Notes: generated by a model not told the origin, from the sequence alone. DNA of 64,000 nucleotides from Limnochordales bacterium (GCA_014896315.1 JADBKP010000003.1:122134-186133); one strand, 5' to 3'; shown: positions 28,303 to 37,280, counted from the first letter of the stretch. Made by a program: numbers and translations.

Positions 28303-29577
28303 ATGGCGGCAGAACAGATTGCCGCAACAGCAGTTGAGGAATTGAACCCCTTTCACATTGTCCAGCAGGAGATCCGGCAGGCTGTAGAGGCGGCCGGACT
28401 GCCGGCGGCGGTGGCAGAGATCCTGCAGGAACCGGCCCGGGTGGTAGCGGTCTCCTTCCCCGTCCGTATGGACAACGGCGAGGTCCGGCTGTTCCGGGGC
28501 TTTCGTTCCCAGCATACTTTCGCCTTGGGACCGACCAAGGGCGGCATTCGTTTTCATCCCCAGGTCACCCTGGACGAAGTCAAGGCCCTATCTATGTGGA
28601 TGACGTTGAAGTGCGGGGTGATCGGGTTGCCCTACGGGGGCGGCAAGGGTGGTGTTATCTGCAATCCCAAAGAGCTCTCCCAGGGTGAACTGGAGAGGGT
28701 GAGCCGGGGTTACATCCGGGCCATCGCCGCGTTCATCGGGCCGGATGTCGATATTCCCGCTCCTGACGTTTATACCAACGCCCAGGTGATGGCCTGGATG
28801 ATGGACGAATACAGCCAGATCACCGGGCGTCCCGTACCCGCAGTTATCACCGGCAAGCCCATCATCCTTGGCGGCTCGCTGGGGCGCAATGAGGCTACGG
28901 CCCGGGGCTGCGTGATTGTGATCCGCGAGGCGGCCAGGGAGATCGGGCTGGATCTGCAGCAGGCTACCGCCGCCATCCAGGGCTTCGGTAACGCAGGCAG
29001 TATCGCCGCCCGCCTGCTGTCGGAGCTAGGTGTGCGGGTGATCGCCGTCAACGACTCCCGGGGTGGCGTCTACAACCCGGATGGCCTTGACGTGGCCGCC
29101 CTGGTCCGCCACAAGCAGGCAACCGGAAGTGTTGCTGGCTTCCCCGGCTCGCAACCCATCAGCACCGAGGAGTTGCTGACGCTCCCCTGCGACATTCTCA
29201 TACCGGCCGCCCTGGAAAACCAGATAACCGCCGCAGTGGCGGAGCGGGTCAGGGCCAGGATCGTGGCCGAGGCGGCAAATGGCCCTACCACGCCTGAGGC
29301 TGACGTCATCCTGACCGCCCACAACATTCTGGTCTTGCCGGACATCCTCGCCAATGCCGGCGGCGTTACCGTCTCTTACTTTGAGTGGGTGCAAAACCTG
29401 CAACAGTACTACTGGACCGAGCAGGAGGTAAACCAGCGGCTCGAAGCCCTTATGGTCAAGGCGTTCCGCAGCGTCTACAGCACTTACAGGGAGAAGAACG
29501 TAACCATGCGACGGGCCGCTTACATGGTGAGCCTGGCTCGCGTGGCCGAGGCCATGAAGAGCCGGGGCTGGCTATAG
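28303..29577 (+). CDS. Glu/Leu/Phe/Val dehydrogenase (glutamate dehydrogenase)
   Basis: The 424-residue protein interconverts glutamate and 2-oxoglutarate plus ammonia. It has the substrate-binding block GPTKGGIRFHP, the catalytic Lys motif PYGGGKGGV, DIPAPDVYTN, and a Rossmann domain starting IQGFGNAGSIAA. Length and spacing fit hexameric catabolic GDH, and cofactor choice cannot be decided here. ATG 28303 has AGGAGG upstream. It probably shares a transcript with the IclR gene. Confidence 0.94.
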   Translation: MAAEQIAATAVEELNPFHIVQQEIRQAVEAAGLPAAVAEILQEPARVVAVSFPVRMDNGEVRLFRGFRSQHTFALGPTKGGIRFHPQVTLDEVKALSMWMTLKCGVIGLPYGGGKGGVICNPKELSQGELERVSRGYIRAIAAFIGPDVDIPAPDVYTNAQVMAWMMDEYSQITGRPVPAVITGKPIILGGSLGRNEATARGCVIVIREAAREIGLDLQQATAAIQGFGNAGSIAARLLSELGVRVIAVNDSRGGVYNPDGLDVAALVRHKQATGSVAGFPGSQPISTEELLTLPCDILIPAALENQITAAVAERVRARIVAEAANGPTTPEADVILTAHNILVLPDILANAGGVTVSYFEWVQNLQQYYWTEQEVNQRLEALMVKAFRSVYSTYREKNVTMRRAAYMVSLARVAEAMKSRGWL

Positions 29578-29612
29578 CAGCGCCGGCGGGCAATGATGGG
29601 GCACTGGCAATC

Positions 29613-29649
29613 CGGGCTCAGGATGGCGCAGAACGCCAGCCTGAGCCCG
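29613..29649. terminator. Bidirectional terminator hairpin between gdh and pyrE
   Basis: CGGGCTCAGG (29613-29622) pairs perfectly with CCTGAGCCCG (29640-29649), and the inner TGGCG and CGCCA extend the stem around a CAGAA loop. It lies between two convergent genes. The T tract is weak on both strands, so efficiency is uncertain. Confidence 0.7.
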
Positions 29650-29690
29650 TAATCTTGGTGAGAAGCGCAGAAGCTTGTGTGATCGCCCGG

Positions 29691-30305
29691 CTAACGCAGG
29701 TGGCGACTCCCCCGCTCCGTCACAGGGATACCCTGCTGGCACAGGGGGCAGGCGGATGGCGGCCAGGCGCTGATGTCCAGGGAGAGCAGCGCTTCGACAG
29801 GAATACCAGACCAGGCAGCCAGTGCCCTGCCCCCACTCCGATCAACAAGAAGGCCGATGGCGGCAACCTGCCCCCCGGCAGCCCGCACTGCCGCCAGCAC
29901 CTCATTCACGCTCCCGCCGGTGGTGCAGACGTCTTCCACTACGATTACCGGTTCTCCGGGCTTGATCTGAAAGCCCCGCCGGAAGACCATCTTCCCCTCC
30001 TCGCGCTCAGTGAAGAGTGAACGGGCTTCCGGTCCCAGATGTCTCGCGACCACATGGCTGAGCAGGATACCGCCGGTGGCCGGTCCGACCACGGTGCGAA
30101 CGGTTACGTTGGCCAAGAGAAGCCGCCGTTGCAGACGAGCGGCCAGCTCGGCACCCAGGCGGTCGGTGAGATGCGGGTACTGCAACACCCGGAATTTCTC
30201 AAAGTAGCGATCGGAGTGGAGCCCGGACGTGAGCAGAAAATGACCTGTGAGCAGCGCTCCACAATCTTCAAAGACTCGCGCGATCTCTTTGCTGTCCAAC
30301 CCCAA
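29691..30305 (-). CDS. pyrE: Orotate phosphoribosyltransferase
   Basis: The 204-residue enzyme makes orotidine-5-phosphate from orotate and PRPP. The PRPP motif VIVVEDVCTTGGSVNEV is clear, and GHFLLTSGLHSDRYFEKF is the conserved N-terminal orotate site. TTG 30305 or 30299 may start the gene, after GGGAGG. It is the last gene of the abbreviated pyrimidine operon, 17 bases after pyrD. The usual pyrF is absent between them. Confidence 0.93.
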   Translation of the reverse strand: MGLDSKEIARVFEDCGALLTGHFLLTSGLHSDRYFEKFRVLQYPHLTDRLGAELAARLQRRLLLANVTVRTVVGPATGGILLSHVVARHLGPEARSLFTEREEGKMVFRRGFQIKPGEPVIVVEDVCTTGGSVNEVLAAVRAAGGQVAAIGLLVDRSGGRALAAWSGIPVEALLSLDISAWPPSACPLCQQGIPVTERGSRHLR

Positions 30306-30322
30306 AGCCTCCCTGCCTCCCG

Positions 30323-31300
30323 TTACGCCAGGCCTTCCCGATGCGCGGCCCCAACAAGCTGCCGCAGCGAGCGGATACCGTGTCGCTGGCAGTACTCCCG
30401 GATTCCGCTCACCACCTCAAGCACCGTCACCGGTCGAACGAAGGTGGCCGTACCGACGGCGACGGCGCTCGCACCTGCCAGGATAAACTCGAGGGCGTCC
30501 CGGGCACTGGTAATGCCGCCCATACCGATGATGGGAACTTTAGAGCGCTCGCCACCCCCTCCCCCTTCCCGGTCGGTGTCGGAGAGAGCCCGGTACGCCT
30601 GCCATACCTGGTATACCGCCAACGGCCGGATGGCTGGACCGGAAAGCCCCCCGACTCCCCGCGCCAGAACCGGGCGTCGCCGCTCCACATCGATCACCAT
30701 CCCCGTATAGGTGTTGACCAACGAGACAGCGTCGGCACCCGCCTGCACCACCGCCCGGGCCATGATGCCGATGTCGGTGACGTTGGGCGATAGCTTCACA
30801 ATGACCGGAAGCCGGGTGACTTGCCTGACGGTGGCTACGACTTCGGCAGCCAGTTGCGGATCGGCCCCGAAGAGCATCCCGCCCTTCTCCACGTTGGGGC
30901 AGGAGATGTTGAGCTCGATCCCGGCCACCCCCGAAACCTTGTCGAGACGAGCCGCCAGTTCGCCGTACTCCGCGGGCGTGTCGCCGGCAATATTAACGAT
31001 CACCGGCACTCCCAGGCGGGCCAGAAAGGGAATCTTCTCCGCAATCACCCGGTCGATTCCCGGATTTTGCAGACCTATGGAATTGAGCACGCCGGCCGGC
31101 GTCTCTACCAGCCGCGGCGGCGGATTGCCCACCCGTGGATGCAGCGTCGTACCCTTGACGACGAAAGCCCCAAGCTGTCTAAGGTCGATAAAACGGGCGA
31201 GTTCCTCACCATAACCGCAGGTCCCTGAGGCGGTCATCACCGGATTGGCCAGGATCAGGCCCCGGCCAAGGTCCACGCTGAGATCGACCGGACTAGCCAG
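30323..31300 (-). CDS. pyrD: Dihydroorotate dehydrogenase, class 1B catalytic subunit
   Basis: The roughly 325-residue FMN enzyme oxidises dihydroorotate and pairs with PyrK. Motifs are NPVMTASGTCGYG, SIGLQNPGID and ELNISCPNVEKGG with the catalytic Cys of class 1 enzymes, then GMGGITSARDALEFI. The start is unresolved. The frame is open to 31459 but overlaps pyrK; a CTG at 31300 follows GGAGG and a GTG lies at 31276. The short overlap or adjacency with pyrK suggests coupling. Confidence 0.92.
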   Translation of the reverse strand: MASPVDLSVDLGRGLILANPVMTASGTCGYGEELARFIDLRQLGAFVVKGTTLHPRVGNPPPRLVETPAGVLNSIGLQNPGIDRVIAEKIPFLARLGVPVIVNIAGDTPAEYGELAARLDKVSGVAGIELNISCPNVEKGGMLFGADPQLAAEVVATVRQVTRLPVIVKLSPNVTDIGIMARAVVQAGADAVSLVNTYTGMVIDVERRRPVLARGVGGLSGPAIRPLAVYQVWQAYRALSDTDREGGGGGERSKVPIIGMGGITSARDALEFILAGASAVAVGTATFVRPVTVLEVVSGIREYCQRHGIRSLRQLVGAAHREGLA

Positions 31301-32192
31301 AGAGATCGACCTCCTCCGACGCAAATACCGGACCATCCTGGCACACCAGAGCATATGAACCGTCGGGCCGCGGCAAGACACAGGAAAGGCAAACGCCAAA
31401 GCCACACCCCATGGTCCGCTCCGCCGACACCTGGCAGGGAACGCCCGCCGCCCGGGCAAGCTCCGCAGTGGCCTTCAGCATGACGGCGGGGCCACAGGCC
31501 AGGATAGCATCGAAGCGGGCGGGGGTGGGGGCGGGGCCGTGGCCGCAGTCGCAGCCGCTGCTGCTGGTGCTGGTGGTGGTGGTGCTGGCGCTGGCGAGCA
31601 GGCGCCTGAGGACGTCTGTGACAAGCCCCTTTTTGCCAGCGCTGCCATCTTCCGTGACCAGATAACGGGAGGTAGCCCAGGCAGAAGTGGCCTCCCACCC
31701 GATCACGCTCCCGGCGTTGCGGAAGCCGAAGAGCACTGTGACTGCTATTCCCCGGGCGGCAAACCGTTCACCGGCGAAGACCAGGGGGGCTACCCCTGCG
31801 CCTCCGCCTACGAGCAACAGGTGTTTCCAGCCCGGTTCGACGCGAAACGGCCGGCCCAGCGGCCCCAGCACCGAGTACACCTGCCCGGGTACCGCAGCGG
31901 CAAGGATCCGCGAACCCCGACCTGTCGCCTGGCCAAGCAGGAAGATCTCTTCTTCTGCGCTGTTTACCCGATAGATACTGAATGGTCGCCTAAGCAGCGG
32001 ATCCCAACTGGACGAGATGGCCAAAAACCCGCTGTCGGCAGCCAGCTGAGGATGAACGGCAATCATGACAAACTGTCCCGGCTCGGCCTGCCGGGCAATC
32101 GACCCGGCCCGCAACCCGATGGTGAAGAAATGAGAGCCGTGCCTTTCCATCCGGGTGACGACGGCATCTTGAAGCTGCGGGGCCGCTACCAT
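31293..32192 (-). CDS. pyrK: Dihydroorotate dehydrogenase electron-transfer subunit
   Basis: The 299-residue FAD and [2Fe-2S] protein passes electrons from PyrD to NAD. It has RRPFSIYRV in the flavin domain, LLVGGGAGVAPLVFAGE in the NAD domain, and the cluster cysteines in TMGCGFGVCLSCVLP plus a later Cys in LVCQDG. It is longer than usual because a Ser/Thr-rich insertion with GCDCGHG sits near residues 212-236. It follows carA by two bases. The expected carB is not between them. Confidence 0.92.
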   Translation of the reverse strand: MVAAPQLQDAVVTRMERHGSHFFTIGLRAGSIARQAEPGQFVMIAVHPQLAADSGFLAISSSWDPLLRRPFSIYRVNSAEEEIFLLGQATGRGSRILAAAVPGQVYSVLGPLGRPFRVEPGWKHLLLVGGGAGVAPLVFAGERFAARGIAVTVLFGFRNAGSVIGWEATSAWATSRYLVTEDGSAGKKGLVTDVLRRLLASASTTTTSTSSSGCDCGHGPAPTPARFDAILACGPAVMLKATAELARAAGVPCQVSAERTMGCGFGVCLSCVLPRPDGSYALVCQDGPVFASEEVDLSG

Positions 32193-32194
32193 CC

Positions 32195-33409
32195 CTAGAC
32201 CACCTCACTGTTGGCTGCCCAGGCCGCCGCGCCGGCAGCGTTACCGCCCGCTTGCCCGCCCCGGACCAGTTCCAGGAAACGGTCGAAGAAGTAGGCTGCG
32301 TCCTGGGGGCCGGGCATCGCCTCCGGGTGGTACTGGATCGAGAATATCGGCCGGGTCTTATGCCGCAGCCCCTCGACCGTACCGTCGTTCAGTTCACGAT
32401 GAGTAACGACGATATCGGACGGCAACGAGGACTCGTCTACGGCAAAGCCATGATTTTGTGAGGTCATGTAGGCCCGGCCCGTAGACAGCTCCACCACCGG
32501 GTGGTTTGCTCCCCGGTGACCGTACTTGAGCTTGTAGGTTCGGGCACCAAAGGCTAGTGCCAGTACCTGATGGCCGAGGCAGATGCCGAAAATAGGCAAC
32601 TCTGGTCTCTCCTTGATGATCCCGCGGACCGTTTCCACCGCATACGGAATGGCCTGGGGATCACCGGGGCCGTTCGATATGAGCACGCCGTCGGGATGGA
32701 ACGAAAGGATCTCGTCAGCGCTAGCCCGCGCCGGGACGACGGTCACCCGGCAACCCCGCTGCTGCAACATGCGGATCTGGCTATACTTTGCCCCCAGATC
32801 GTAGAGGACGATATGAGGGGGGATGCGGGCCGCAGCTTCGGGGCGAGAGTTGTCGGCGGAGTCGCCGGTGGGGGCTGCAACCGGTTCATACGTTTGGACC
32901 GACTCCCCGGTTACCCGCGCCACCCAGTCGGTATCACTGATTGTGGGAGCCTGGCGGGCCATAGCCAGGAGTTCCCCCGCGGTTCTTCCCGGCAGGGTGC
33001 TGATCACCGCCCGGCATGTACCAAACTCGCGCAAATGGCGGACGAGGGCCCGAGTGTCGACCCCCTCAATACCCGGCACTCCCTGTGATCTGAGAAAAGA
33101 GTCCAGAGTCTGCTCGGAGCGCCAGTGGCTGGGCGCGGTTGCCGCCTCCCGCACGACCAGCCCCAGGGCAAACGACCGGCGCGACTCGCTGTCATCCCGG
33201 TTGATGCCGCAGTTACCAATCAAGGGATAGGTGAATGTGATTATCTGGCCGGCATAGGACGGGTCGGTGAGAATTTCCTGGTACCCGGTCATGCCTGTAC
33301 TGAAAACAATCTCGCCGGCATTCTCCGCCTCCGCCCCCACCGCCCATCCTTGCAGGACCATTCCGGTCTCAAGGACAAGCAGGGCCGACCGACGTTCATC
33401 TGTGAACAT
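32195..33409 (-). CDS. carA: Carbamoyl-phosphate synthase small subunit
   Basis: The 404-residue glutamine amidotransferase subunit provides ammonia for carbamoyl phosphate. GIVFSTGMTGYQEILTDPSY-type N-terminal sequence, the nucleophile motif GICLGHQ, and the HPEA triad end are intact. ATG 33409 gives the standard N-terminus, and the frame open to 33496 is rejected. The gene has its own promoter-like sequence. The partner carB gene is absent from this operon and must be elsewhere. Confidence 0.94.
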   Translation of the reverse strand: MFTDERRSALLVLETGMVLQGWAVGAEAENAGEIVFSTGMTGYQEILTDPSYAGQIITFTYPLIGNCGINRDDSESRRSFALGLVVREAATAPSHWRSEQTLDSFLRSQGVPGIEGVDTRALVRHLREFGTCRAVISTLPGRTAGELLAMARQAPTISDTDWVARVTGESVQTYEPVAAPTGDSADNSRPEAAARIPPHIVLYDLGAKYSQIRMLQQRGCRVTVVPARASADEILSFHPDGVLISNGPGDPQAIPYAVETVRGIIKERPELPIFGICLGHQVLALAFGARTYKLKYGHRGANHPVVELSTGRAYMTSQNHGFAVDESSLPSDIVVTHRELNDGTVEGLRHKTRPIFSIQYHPEAMPGPQDAAYFFDRFLELVRGGQAGGNAAGAAAWAANSEVV

Positions 33410-33448
33410 GCTCTTCACCCGTTCACCCACTACCTGAGTATTGGAACT

Positions 33449-33478
33449 AGTGTACTCCCCCGGCAAACAGAGTGTCAA
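33449..33478 (-). promoter_or_regulatory. Candidate promoter for the carA-pyrK-pyrD-pyrE unit
   Basis: On the minus strand TTGACA (33478-33473) is followed after 18 bases by TACACT (33454-33449), about 40 bases before the carA start. The short leader leaves no room for a PyrR-type attenuator, so the unit may not be under classic PyrR control. Confidence 0.55.
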
Positions 33479-33485
33479 CGAAAGT

Positions 33486-33514
33486 CGGCCGGCCATGGGC
33501 CCGGCTGCCGGCCG
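33486..33514 (-). terminator. Hairpin between ABC ATPase and carA
   Basis: An 8-bp GC-only stem (33486-33493 with 33507-33514) encloses a 13-base loop just after the ABC ATPase stop and before the carA promoter. On the minus strand it is followed by ACTTTCGTT, a weak T tract. It probably ends the upstream ABC operon. Confidence 0.5.
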
Positions 33515-33523
33515 CTCTCCAGG

Positions 33524-34477
33524 TCAGGTAGCCTTCCCATCCAACACGATCGCACCGGCAGGTTCGGCTGCGGACTCGGCTACAGCTTCTGCTTCGTCCT
33601 CAGGTTCGGTCCTCGCTTCGCCGTCATGACCGATCAGCAGGTTGAGCTGGCGCCAGATTGCCCCGAATCCGGGCATATCCGGACGGCGGGGGCGTGGGAG
33701 GGTGTTTTCGATGAGTGCGGCAATGCTGCTCAGAGGGCGCTGAGAACCATTGTCGGCAGCCCCGCAGGGAGTGTTGGCGCCGTTGGCCGGTAAGAGCGGT
33801 CGCAAAACCAGGATGCGATCGCTCTGGATAATGGCCTCCTGAATATTGTGGGTAACAAAGATGATAGTGATTTTCGTCTCCTGCCAGAGCCGCAGCAATT
33901 CTTGCTGCAGGACGTTGCGGGTCATGGCGTCCAGCGCAGCAAACGGTTCATCCATGAGCAGCATTCGCGGCGCAACCGAAAGAGCGCGGGCGATCGCCAC
34001 CCGCTGTTTCATGCCGCCGGATAGCTGGTGGGGGTAGTATTCGAGAAAACGTTCCAATCCCACCATCTCCAGGTAGTGAACGGCACGCGCCCGCCGCTCC
34101 CGGCGCGGTACTCCTGCGGCCTGCAGGGCGAACTCGACGTTGCCGAGGACGGTGAGCCAGAGGAAGAGCTGGTCGGTCTCCTGAAAGACCATCATCCGGT
34201 CGATCCCCGGCCCGGTGATCTCCCGCCCCTCGATGAGCAGAGAGCCCCGGGAGGGTTTTTCGAAGCCAGCGATACAGCGTAGCAGGGTAGTCTTTCCGCA
34301 CCCGGACCGTCCGATGATCGAAAGAAACTCCCCGCGGTAAACCGTCAACTCCACACCCGCCAGAACGGTAAGTTCTCCCCCGCCCCTGGGACTCGGAAAG
34401 CGTTTGTAAAGAGAGTTCACCGCGAGGAGCGGTTCTGCCCCCTCCCTCCGCTGGTGGTGATTGAGAAAAACAGCCAT
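33524..34477 (-). CDS. ABC transporter ATPase, nitrate/sulfonate/taurine type
   Basis: The roughly 317-residue ATPase shows Walker A GRSGCGKTT, the signature LSGGMKQR, Walker B MLLMDEPFAALDAMTR and the switch FVTHNIQEA, matching the SsuB/TauB/NrtD group. The last 75 residues form an acidic Ala/Glu-rich tail of unknown role. ATG 34477 follows GGGAGGG. It is the third gene after the binding protein and permease. Confidence 0.9.
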   Translation of the reverse strand: MAVFLNHHQRREGAEPLLAVNSLYKRFPSPRGGGELTVLAGVELTVYRGEFLSIIGRSGCGKTTLLRCIAGFEKPSRGSLLIEGREITGPGIDRMMVFQETDQLFLWLTVLGNVEFALQAAGVPRRERRARAVHYLEMVGLERFLEYYPHQLSGGMKQRVAIARALSVAPRMLLMDEPFAALDAMTRNVLQQELLRLWQETKITIIFVTHNIQEAIIQSDRILVLRPLLPANGANTPCGAADNGSQRPLSSIAALIENTLPRPRRPDMPGFGAIWRQLNLLIGHDGEARTEPEDEAEAVAESAAEPAGAIVLDGKAT

Positions 34478-34513
34478 CGTTGCCACCCTCCCGTGCTTTC
34501 ACTCACTACTCAC

Positions 34514-35356
34514 TCACTCTGCCCGGCTCATTCCCCACCGCCGGACGGTCAGGCGCTCGAGCGTACCAAAAACAACATGTTCGACCAGTATGCCGATGAT
34601 GATGATCATCAGCATGCCGGCAAAGACGGCCGGGATCTCCAGGAAGAAGCGTCGCTTGTAGATGAACCACCCAAGTCCCCCATCGCCGCCGCCCGCTCCA
34701 AAGACCATCTCACCTGCAACCGCCGTCTGCCACCCTCGCGCCCAGGCCAGGCGCAGGCCCGCCAGGGCATAGGGAAGCGAGGCGGGAATGAGGACGAAGA
34801 GGATAAGACGGGCACGTCGCAATCCCAGGTTCCGTCCTACCTCGATCTGGGTTCGGGGCACTGCTTCCAGGCCGGCCAGAAGGTTTTGCACCATCGGCCA
34901 GATGCAGGAGAAGACGACCACTGCCAGGACTGCGGGAGCTCCGGTACCAAACCACAAGAGGAAGATGGGCAACACGGCAATGCCGGGCAGCGGGTGAAGA
35001 ACGTTGAGCAGTGCGTCGACGAGGGGACGGAGGGGGCGAATGCCGAGGGCGATACCGGCCGCAGCGATGGAGATGGCAACTGCCAGCGCCACACCCGTGC
35101 AGATCGTCCCTAGCGACCAGCCGGTGCGGGCCAGGATCTCGCCGGTCCGCATCTCCGTAACGAGCGTCGCCAAGACGTCGGACAACCGGGGAAAGAGGAT
35201 GGGCGGGTAGACGCTGGCCCGGGCCAGGGCTTCCCATCCAGCGGCGACCGCCATGAGCCAGGCTACCTGCCGGGCGAGGTGCGTGCGCAAGAGATTCTGC
35301 CCCCACGAGCGTGCCATGAGCGCCAACCTGGTGCGAGCTTCGTTTATCAACCGCAT
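34514..35356 (-). CDS. ABC transporter permease, nitrate/sulfonate/taurine type
   Basis: The 280-residue membrane protein has about six hydrophobic segments. It shows LHPLPGIAVLPIFLLWFGTG and the downstream EAA loop region LILFVLIPASLPYALAGLRLA, both typical of the SsuC/TauC group. It is spaced 53 bases from the binding-protein gene and 36 bases from the ATPase gene. Confidence 0.9.
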   Translation of the reverse strand: MRLINEARTRLALMARSWGQNLLRTHLARQVAWLMAVAAGWEALARASVYPPILFPRLSDVLATLVTEMRTGEILARTGWSLGTICTGVALAVAISIAAAGIALGIRPLRPLVDALLNVLHPLPGIAVLPIFLLWFGTGAPAVLAVVVFSCIWPMVQNLLAGLEAVPRTQIEVGRNLGLRRARLILFVLIPASLPYALAGLRLAWARGWQTAVAGEMVFGAGGGDGGLGWFIYKRRFFLEIPAVFAGMLMIIIIGILVEHVVFGTLERLTVRRWGMSRAE

Positions 35357-35409
35357 CTCGGCCTTGCCCCCTGCAGATCCGGTCTTTCAGCAGACTGTCT
35401 TCTGGTTCT

Positions 35410-36468
35410 CTACTCTTCTCCCGGCGGCACAAGCGCCCGCGCGTTCTCCCAGACGAGGTCGTCAAGGCTGGCCGGCATGTTCCGGATAAACCCGTTTTCG
35501 TACATGAACCGGGCAAATTTCATCAATCCCCGAACTTCCACAGTGTAGTGAACTCCCGGCCAGGTGAGGTAGGCGTACGTCTTCTCAACGCTCAGGTTGA
35601 ACTCAGGTGCCAGCAGCGGCGCTGCCTCTTTTTTGTGGGTTTCCAGCCAGTTCATGGCTTCGGTCAGAGCGGCCACAAACTGGCGGTAGGCCTGCGGACG
35701 GGAGTCATGAAATTGCTTCGTAACTACGCCCACATTGAAACTGAACCGGCCGCCGAAGGCCTGCCTATCCGTGAGCACGGCATGGAATCCCGGCTGGCTC
35801 AGCAATTCAAAGGCGTACGGCGGCGTGGTGAAATGGGCCGTGATTCCCCGCCGGGCGAGCAGTGCGGCCATGCCATCGGGGTGGGCCATGGCCACCAGGA
35901 GCGAATCCAGAGCCTTGGCATTCCCCAGCTCTCGCCTGGCCGCCATTCCCAGGAGAAGGTGCTGCACGGAGCCCGGGGACGGAAGAGCTATTCGATCCTT
36001 GCTGGTGAAGTCTGTGAGGCTTTTGATGTCTTTCCGGTAGGTTATCAGCATGATAGGAACCTCACCGAAGCCGACCGCCACTTTCCAGGGAACACCTTTA
36101 TCCCAGCCGATCAGAAAGGGCGGGATACCCATAAACCCCACGTCTACCTGCCCGGCGATAAGCGCCTCGTTGATCGCGGCACCCGAACCCAGTTGCCGCC
36201 ACTCCACCTGCAGCCCGTGTTTCTCGAAGATCTCCAGTTCACGGGCGATGGAAAGCGGCGCGTAGACAAGACCGAATTGCTGGGCGATGCGAATCTTCTC
36301 CAGGGGCTGTCTCGCCGCCGACACCCTCGTGCTCAGCAGGGCCGAGGTGGGTGCGATCAAGACTGCCAGGGCCAAAGCAATCACCGCTGCCTCTGCGAAG
36401 AGCCTCTTGCGAGCCCACCACTGGCCGTCTCCGCCTGGGCTTGTGGCCTCGATCCCAATCAACCTCAT
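35410..36468 (-). CDS. ABC transporter substrate-binding protein, NMT1/SsuA-like
   Basis: The 352-residue protein has an N-terminal hydrophobic signal or anchor segment (about residues 25-45) and a periplasmic-binding fold with IAQQFGLVYAPLSIARELEIF, GSGAAINEALIAGQVDVGFMG and ALPSPGSVQHLLLGM. It groups with nitrate, sulfonate, taurine or pyrimidine precursor binders, and the ligand is unknown. ATG 36468 has AGGAGG upstream; the open frame to 37260 is antisense to tadA and is rejected. Confidence 0.9.
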   Translation of the reverse strand: MRLIGIEATSPGGDGQWWARKRLFAEAAVIALALAVLIAPTSALLSTRVSAARQPLEKIRIAQQFGLVYAPLSIARELEIFEKHGLQVEWRQLGSGAAINEALIAGQVDVGFMGIPPFLIGWDKGVPWKVAVGFGEVPIMLITYRKDIKSLTDFTSKDRIALPSPGSVQHLLLGMAARRELGNAKALDSLLVAMAHPDGMAALLARRGITAHFTTPPYAFELLSQPGFHAVLTDRQAFGGRFSFNVGVVTKQFHDSRPQAYRQFVAALTEAMNWLETHKKEAAPLLAPEFNLSVEKTYAYLTWPGVHYTVEVRGLMKFARFMYENGFIRNMPASLDDLVWENARALVPPGEE

Positions 36469-36696
36469 TGTCGGTCCTCCTTCTCCTGACCGTTGGTCCT
36501 GATACCCGCCCGGCGCAATATCCGCCCGGCGCACGGCACTCAGGCGGCGCGTCTGGCGGGTCGGCCGGACGATCGGTCCAGTATATGGGCCAGCAGTACT
36601 GTTGGTACCGGCGTAGTGGCCAAAACCTCCGGGGCTGCTTTGGGTTGGCCAACGAGGTGCTATACTAGTTCCGAGAGCCGGGCATTGGGGGAAGCG

Positions 36697-37203
36697 ATGC
36701 GGCAAGGCGCACGGGAACGTGACGAAAAGTGGATGCGCAGGGCTCTCGCCGAGGCCGAGATAGCTCTGGCGGAGGGAGAAGTCCCCGTGGGCGCAGTGCT
36801 GGTTTGCGGGGACGAAGAGGTGGCCGCCGGCCACAACCGGCGGGAGAATGACTTTGATCCCACCGCTCACGCCGAGATGCTCGTCTTGCGGGCGGCGGGG
36901 CAGGTTCTCGGGCGCTGGCGATTGACCGGATGCACATTGTATGTTACGCTGGAGCCCTGCCCGATGTGCGCGGCGGCTATCACGCTGGCCCGGGTAGAGC
37001 GTGTGGTCTTCGCCTGCGATGACCCGCAGGTCGGGGCGGTCTATTCGGTCTTTGACCTGCTTCGTCATCCGGTGTTCGGCCACAGCCCTGCGGTGACAGC
37101 AGGAGTTTTGGCGGAGGAAGCCGAAAAGATCCTGCGACACTTTTTCAACCAGTTGCGGAGAGGTGCCGGAGCGGTTGAACGGGGCGGTCTCGAAAACCGT
37201 TAG
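36697..37203 (+). CDS. tadA: tRNA-specific adenosine deaminase
   Basis: The 168-residue enzyme converts A34 to inosine in tRNA-Arg(ACG). Zinc and catalytic motifs HAEMLVL and EPCPMC are present, together with the conserved EVPVGAVLV. ATG 36697 follows GGGGGAAG. The final codons run into the downstream tRNA-Ser gene, overlapping it by 47 bases, so the protein tail is encoded by the tRNA 5' half. TATACT at 36661-36666 is a possible -10 element. Confidence 0.94.
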   Translation: MRQGARERDEKWMRRALAEAEIALAEGEVPVGAVLVCGDEEVAAGHNRRENDFDPTAHAEMLVLRAAGQVLGRWRLTGCTLYVTLEPCPMCAAAITLARVERVVFACDDPQVGAVYSVFDLLRHPVFGHSPAVTAGVLAEEAEKILRHFFNQLRRGAGAVERGGLENR

Positions 37204-37246
37204 GCGGGTTTCCGCCTCGGGGGTTCGAATCCCCCCCTCTCCGCCA
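37157..37246 (+). tRNA. tRNA-Ser (anticodon CGA)
   Basis: A 7-bp acceptor stem (GGAGAGG with CCTCTCC), a long variable arm, a GGGGG-TTCGAAT-CCCCC T arm and encoded CCA are present. The anticodon loop CTCGAAA gives CGA at 37191-37193, which reads UCG. The 5' half overlaps the end of tadA. Confidence 0.95.
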
Positions 37247-37280
37247 GTGCTGATAATCACTGAATACTCTTAGCTAACGC

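Noticed and set aside
35410-37260. 616-codon frame for the binding protein
   Set aside because: Its first 260 codons are antisense to tadA and the tRNA gene. ATG 36468 with AGGAGG gives a normal signal-bearing binding protein.
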